Under the pieces are notes generated by a model, which worked only from the letters and a program-made list of their open reading frames with translations, was not told the DNA's origin and did not search any database. This document shows, one piece after another, positions 7,305 to 9,646 of a stretch of 9,646 nt of DNA. The stretch comes from Desulfobacteraceae bacterium. Its GTDB lineage: Bacteria > Desulfobacterota > Desulfobacteria > Desulfobacterales > Desulfosalsimonadaceae. The position numbers and the translations under genes are program-made. The stretch covers positions 1-9,646 of the forward strand of contig JAGGYV010000027.1 of assembly GCA_021162325.1 (NCBI GenBank). Direction: 5' to 3'. Position 1 is the first letter of the stretch, and the number at the start of each line of letters is the position of its first letter.

Positions 7305-7329
7305 GTAGGGGCGGGGTTTATCCCCGCCC
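7305..7329 (+). repeat. REP-like unit, copy 3 (identical to copy 1)
   Basis: The 25 nt are identical to 5836-5860; the stem can extend to 9 bp (7308-7316 with 7322-7330). The GTAG heads of this unit and of the minus-strand unit at 7259-7283 face each other across 21 nt, the arrangement called a BIME in enterobacteria. It lies between two convergent genes and may block RNA decay or transcription, but no U-run follows. Confidence 0.75.
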
Positions 7330-7355
7330 CTCTATAAAAATGGTAGATTGAATAC

Positions 7356-7380
7356 TGCTCTGAATTTATGAATCAGAGCA
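7356..7380. repeat. 8-bp perfect hairpin in the convergent gap
   Basis: TGCTCTGA (7356-7363) pairs with TCAGAGCA (7373-7380) around a 9-nt loop, between the ends of the phosphofructokinase and acyl-CoA ligase genes. Neither strand has a U-run right after it, so it is at best a weak bidirectional terminator. Confidence 0.4.
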
Positions 7381-7392
7381 CTTCGCCCGGTT

Positions 7393-7416
7393 TTCCGGAT
7401 TGAACAAAAACCGGAA
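7393..7416 (-). terminator. Weak hairpin downstream of the acyl-CoA ligase gene
   Basis: CCGGAA and TTCCGG (7411-7416 and 7393-7398) can form a 6-bp stem with a 12-nt loop, 15 nt beyond the stop codon on the minus strand. The loop is T-rich, but no T-run follows the stem, so an intrinsic terminator is doubtful. Confidence 0.25.
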
Positions 7417-7431
7417 TATCTTCCTCAGAAT

Positions 7432-8940
7432 TTAATTGAATTGTTCCCGTAAAACCCGTTTGAGGATTTTGCCGGTGGGGGTGCGGGGAATCTGGTCCGT
7501 AAAAACGACCTTTTTGGGAATTTTGAACCGGCCGATTTTTCCCTGGCACCAGTCCAGCAACCCGGCTTCCGTCAGATTCTCATCCGGTTTCAATGCCACG
7601 ACCGCCTTGATTGATTCCCCCCACTTTTCATCCGGAAAACCAATAACGCCCACGTCCGCGATCTTGAGATGCCCCAGCAGAATATCTTCAATCTCCGCCG
7701 GATAAATATTTTCACCACCGGAAATAATCAAGTCTTTTTTCCGGTCCATAATGTACAAAAACCCATCCGCGTCCATCTTGCCGATATCACCGGTATAGAG
7801 CCATCCGTCTTTGATTGTCTCAGCAGTCGCATCGGCACGGTTCCAGTACCTTTTCATCAGGTTTGTACCGCCAATCAGGACTTCGCCCAATTCTCCCGGA
7901 GCAACATCATTTCCTTTCATATCCACCAGACGCATTTCATTATGAAAAAAGGGAAGACCGCACGACCCTGCTTTTTTGATGGCATTTTTACCGTCAATGA
8001 CCGTTGCCGGGCCGGTGCATTCGGTCAGTCCATACAGTTGCCGGACCTCAATACCGGCCTCTGCATAGGCCTTGATCAACGTAACCGGCACCGGGGCGGC
8101 ATAAACCAGCGCCATTTTCACGGAACGCCAATCATATTTTTCATAGCCGGGAATCTGGCGCAAAAGCATCAGAATCTGGGGGACCGAACCAAACCAGGTA
8201 ATCTTTTCCCGTTCCAGCAGTTCCAAAAAATTGTTTGGCTCAAATGCCTGCTGAAAAACCATTTTCATCCCAAAATGAACACACATGGGAACAGGGGCCA
8301 ATGCGCCGATGTGAAACAACGGCAGGGGCATCAGCAGGACGTCACCGATTTCGCCGAATGTGGCCTTTAATGTCACCGACGTTCCAAAATAGCTGTTATG
8401 CGTCAATTCCGCGCCTTTTGGCTGGCCGGTGGTACCGGACGTATAGAGAATCGTCAGTGTATCCTCATCTCCGCAAACAATTTCCGGTTCCTGTTCAGCG
8501 GCTTCTTTGGTCAGCGATTTATAGCTTTTGGCATACGCCGGCGGATCTTCCATAATACCGATTAGATGTTCGCACGCAATATTTTCACGCACCGCATCCA
8601 CCACCGGTACGAAATCTCCGGTAAAAATGAGTACCCTGGCCTGGCAGTCATTGATAATATATTCGATTTCAGGACCGGCCAGCCGATGATTGAGGGGCAC
8701 CATAATGGCCCCGATCTTTCCCAGGCCGAAATAAAGATCAAAATACTCCGGTTCATTCAAGGACAGAATAGCCACCCGATCCCCATGACCGATACCGAGC
8801 TTTTCCATGGCGTGAACAAATCGGTTACACCGCCGATTCATCTGATCATACGTTAACCGGGTATCTCCCAGGACAAGAGCCTCTGATTCCGGGCTGAGCT
8901 GTGCCCGCCGGGTGAGAAAACCGCCGATATTCATTTTCAT
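7432..8940 (-). CDS. Acyl-CoA synthetase / AMP-forming acid-CoA ligase (ANL superfamily)
   Basis: A 502-residue cytoplasmic enzyme that adenylates a carboxylic acid with ATP and transfers the acyl group to CoA. Motifs in order: P-loop-like YTSGTTGQPKG at 166-176; PLFH at 207-210; YGLTE at 303-307; YTGDIG at 382-387; hinge region DRKKDLIISGGENIYP at 399-414; C-terminal PRTPTGKILK at 485-494 with catalytic Lys491. All core motifs are present and the length is normal. Similarity in style is greatest to FadD-like medium/long-chain fatty-acid ligases, but benzoate- or other acid-CoA ligases share these motifs and the substrate cannot be read from sequence alone. Start ATG 8940 has GAGGGG about 5-7 nt upstream; ATG 8934 is less well spaced. 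It stands alone, with no beta-oxidation genes beside it. The ABC-F gene upstream on the same strand is 217 bp away and probably unrelated. Confidence 0.92.
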   Translation of the reverse strand: MKMNIGGFLTRRAQLSPESEALVLGDTRLTYDQMNRRCNRFVHAMEKLGIGHGDRVAILSLNEPEYFDLYFGLGKIGAIMVPLNHRLAGPEIEYIINDCQARVLIFTGDFVPVVDAVRENIACEHLIGIMEDPPAYAKSYKSLTKEAAEQEPEIVCGDEDTLTILYTSGTTGQPKGAELTHNSYFGTSVTLKATFGEIGDVLLMPLPLFHIGALAPVPMCVHFGMKMVFQQAFEPNNFLELLEREKITWFGSVPQILMLLRQIPGYEKYDWRSVKMALVYAAPVPVTLIKAYAEAGIEVRQLYGLTECTGPATVIDGKNAIKKAGSCGLPFFHNEMRLVDMKGNDVAPGELGEVLIGGTNLMKRYWNRADATAETIKDGWLYTGDIGKMDADGFLYIMDRKKDLIISGGENIYPAEIEDILLGHLKIADVGVIGFPDEKWGESIKAVVALKPDENLTEAGLLDWCQGKIGRFKIPKKVVFTDQIPRTPTGKILKRVLREQFN

Positions 8941-9053
8941 AAAAACCCCCCTCTTGTATTCGAAATTAAAAAATTCAAGTACTGCTATCGACTATGACAA
9001 GCTTATAAAAAGTCGAATTCCGATAACAAAGTAAAAAATTGGAGAAACAAATC

Positions 9054-9076
9054 GTAGGTCGGGATTCTTTCCCGAC
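9054..9076 (+). repeat. REP-like unit, copy 4
   Basis: GTAG (9054-9057) precedes a perfect 7-bp stem, GTCGGGA/TCCCGAC (9058-9064 with 9070-9076), around loop TTCTT. The stem sequence differs from copies 1-3 but the architecture is the same: GTAG head, GC stem containing a G-run, 5-nt T-rich loop. It forms an inverted pair with 9099-9121, heads pointing outward, 22 nt apart. Confidence 0.7.
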
Positions 9077-9098
9077 AAATAAATATATCATGTCAATC

Positions 9099-9121
9099 GC
9101 CGGGTAAAAAACCCGGCCTAC
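9099..9121 (-). repeat. REP-like unit, copy 5 (minus orientation)
   Basis: On the minus strand GTAG (9121-9118) precedes GCCGGGT, loop TTTTT, ACCCGGC: a perfect 7-bp stem. It lies 36 nt after the stop of the ABC-F gene and so may also protect or end that transcript, though no T-run follows the stem. It is the partner of copy 4. Confidence 0.7.
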
Positions 9122-9157
9122 GGGAAAAATTATTTATTGGTACAGCATTTAAACATT

Positions 9158-9646
9158 TCATATATTCCGCGATTCCAATTCTTCCCACCGTACATACGCC
9201 TTTTCCAGCAGAATTTCCAACTCTTCCTGCCGGGCTTTGATCTGAGAGATTCCCTGGCCGTCTGTTTTGTAAAAATCCGGTGTCGACATTTTTTCAAAAA
9301 GGGCTTCCTGCTCGACTTCCATGACCTCAATCTGCTGCGGCAGTGCGTCGAGTTCTCTTTTTTCCATATAACCCAGCTTGTTATTATCCGGTCCGGATTT
9401 TCTCGTAACGGATGCGGACTTCTTTTTTTCACGCACCTTTGCCGGTTCTTTTTTAGGAATTGGCACCGATTTTTTCTGCCGCTGCCAGTCATCATACCCG
9501 CCAATATACTCGCCGACGTTGCCGGTTTCCTCAAAGACCAACGTACTGGTCACCACATTATTTAAAAACGCCCTGTCATGACTGACCAGGAGCAGGGTTC
9601 CGCTGTATTCAAGCAGCAGCTCTTCCAGCAGTTCCAGGGTCTGAAT
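9158..9646 (-). CDS. uup: ABC-F family ATPase, Uup type, C-terminal 162 residues (5' part beyond window)
   Basis: The frame is open from base 9646 to TGA 9158. The visible part starts just after where the Walker B / EPTNDLD motif of the second ATPase domain would be. It shows LLLVSHDRAFL with the switch His (residue 23 of the visible part), followed by the end of the nucleotide-binding domain. A Lys-rich linker (~54-89) leads to a C-terminal coiled-coil domain (~90-162) with KLGYMEKRELDALP, matching the ABC_tran_CTD domain that distinguishes Uup from EttA and most other ABC-F members. There are no membrane segments, as expected. Family knowledge: ABC-F proteins bind the ribosome, and Uup has links to translation and to DNA or replication-intermediate processing. 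Paralogue assignment rests on the C-terminal domain only. Confidence 0.88.
   Translation of the reverse strand: MQTLELLEELLLEYSGTLLLVSHDRAFLNNVVTSTLVFEETGNVGEYIGGYDDWQRQKKSVPIPKKEPAKVREKKKSASVTRKSGPDNNKLGYMEKRELDALPQQIEVMEVEQEALFEKMSTPDFYKTDGQGISQIKARQEELEILLEKAYVRWEELESRNI

Noticed and set aside
5836..7329. Phosphofructokinase as cargo of a mobile element bounded by the two identical 25-nt repeats
   Set aside because: The copies are direct, exactly one REP unit long, and no transposase or target duplication is visible. Independent REP insertions explain them better.
7305..7330. Intrinsic terminator for the phosphofructokinase
   Set aside because: The stem is strong, but CTCTATAAAA follows rather than a T-run. 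It may still slow polymerase or protect the 3' end.
7669..8370. 233-codon open frame on the plus strand
   Set aside because: It lies wholly antisense to the acyl-CoA ligase, whose motifs are intact. The predicted protein is rich in His, Gln and Phe with no recognisable domain, as expected of a shadow frame.
9054..9121. Short CRISPR array
   Set aside because: Only two palindromic units in opposite orientation, with different stem sequences and no spacer-repeat periodicity or cas genes.
9137..9565. 142-codon plus-strand frame at the right edge
   Set aside because: It is antisense to the ABC-F C-terminal domain; the Phe/Leu-rich product is the complement of Lys/Glu-rich coiled-coil codons.
1..9646. 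tRNA, rRNA or riboswitch
   Set aside because: No cloverleaf, rRNA segment or known riboswitch core was recognised in the gaps by eye. A covariance-model scan was not possible here.

Overview
The window looks like a chromosomal segment from an anaerobic, Desulfobacterota-type (deltaproteobacterial) genome. This is inferred from the style of the genes: stacked PAS-domain sensor kinases, a Cys-rich 'PCPSCP' PAS domain, a phosphofructokinase of the pyrophosphate-enzyme-like clade, a stand-alone acyl-CoA ligase, and GTAG-headed palindromic (REP-like) repeats. No marker fixes the genus.

Layout. Bases 1-5632 (minus strand) hold three consecutive sensor histidine kinases. In transcription order they are a soluble PAS-PAS-HisKA-HATPase kinase (5632-4130); a receiver-PAS-HisKA-HATPase protein (4137-2650), translationally coupled to the first by an 8-nt overlap; and a membrane-bound Cache-PAS-PAS-HisKA-HATPase-receiver hybrid kinase (2534 to beyond base 1). 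None of the visible parts contains a DNA-binding output domain, so the set looks like the sensory half of a phosphorelay whose output lies further downstream or elsewhere.

Bases 5633-5877 are a divergent promoter region. It has a good sigma70-type promoter for the plus-strand gene and a weaker candidate for the kinases, with an 8-bp palindrome between them. Bases 5878-7245 (plus) encode a 6-phosphofructokinase whose active-site motifs combine the Gly of ATP-dependent enzymes with the Lys of the PPi-enzyme clade. The convergent gap 7246-7431 carries an inverted pair of REP-like units and a separate perfect hairpin.

Bases 8940-7432 (minus) encode an acyl-CoA synthetase of the ANL superfamily. 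The gap 8941-9157 carries a second inverted pair of REP-like units. Bases 9646-9158 (minus) are the C-terminal end of an ABC-F protein of the Uup type.

The main structure not explained by genes is the set of five GTAG-plus-hairpin units at 5836, 7259, 7305, 9054 and 9099. They keep a GTAG head and a 5-nt loop while the stem sequence changes with preserved pairing. I found no clear undescribed system. The best leads are these repeats, the three-kinase relay and the Cys-containing PAS domain.
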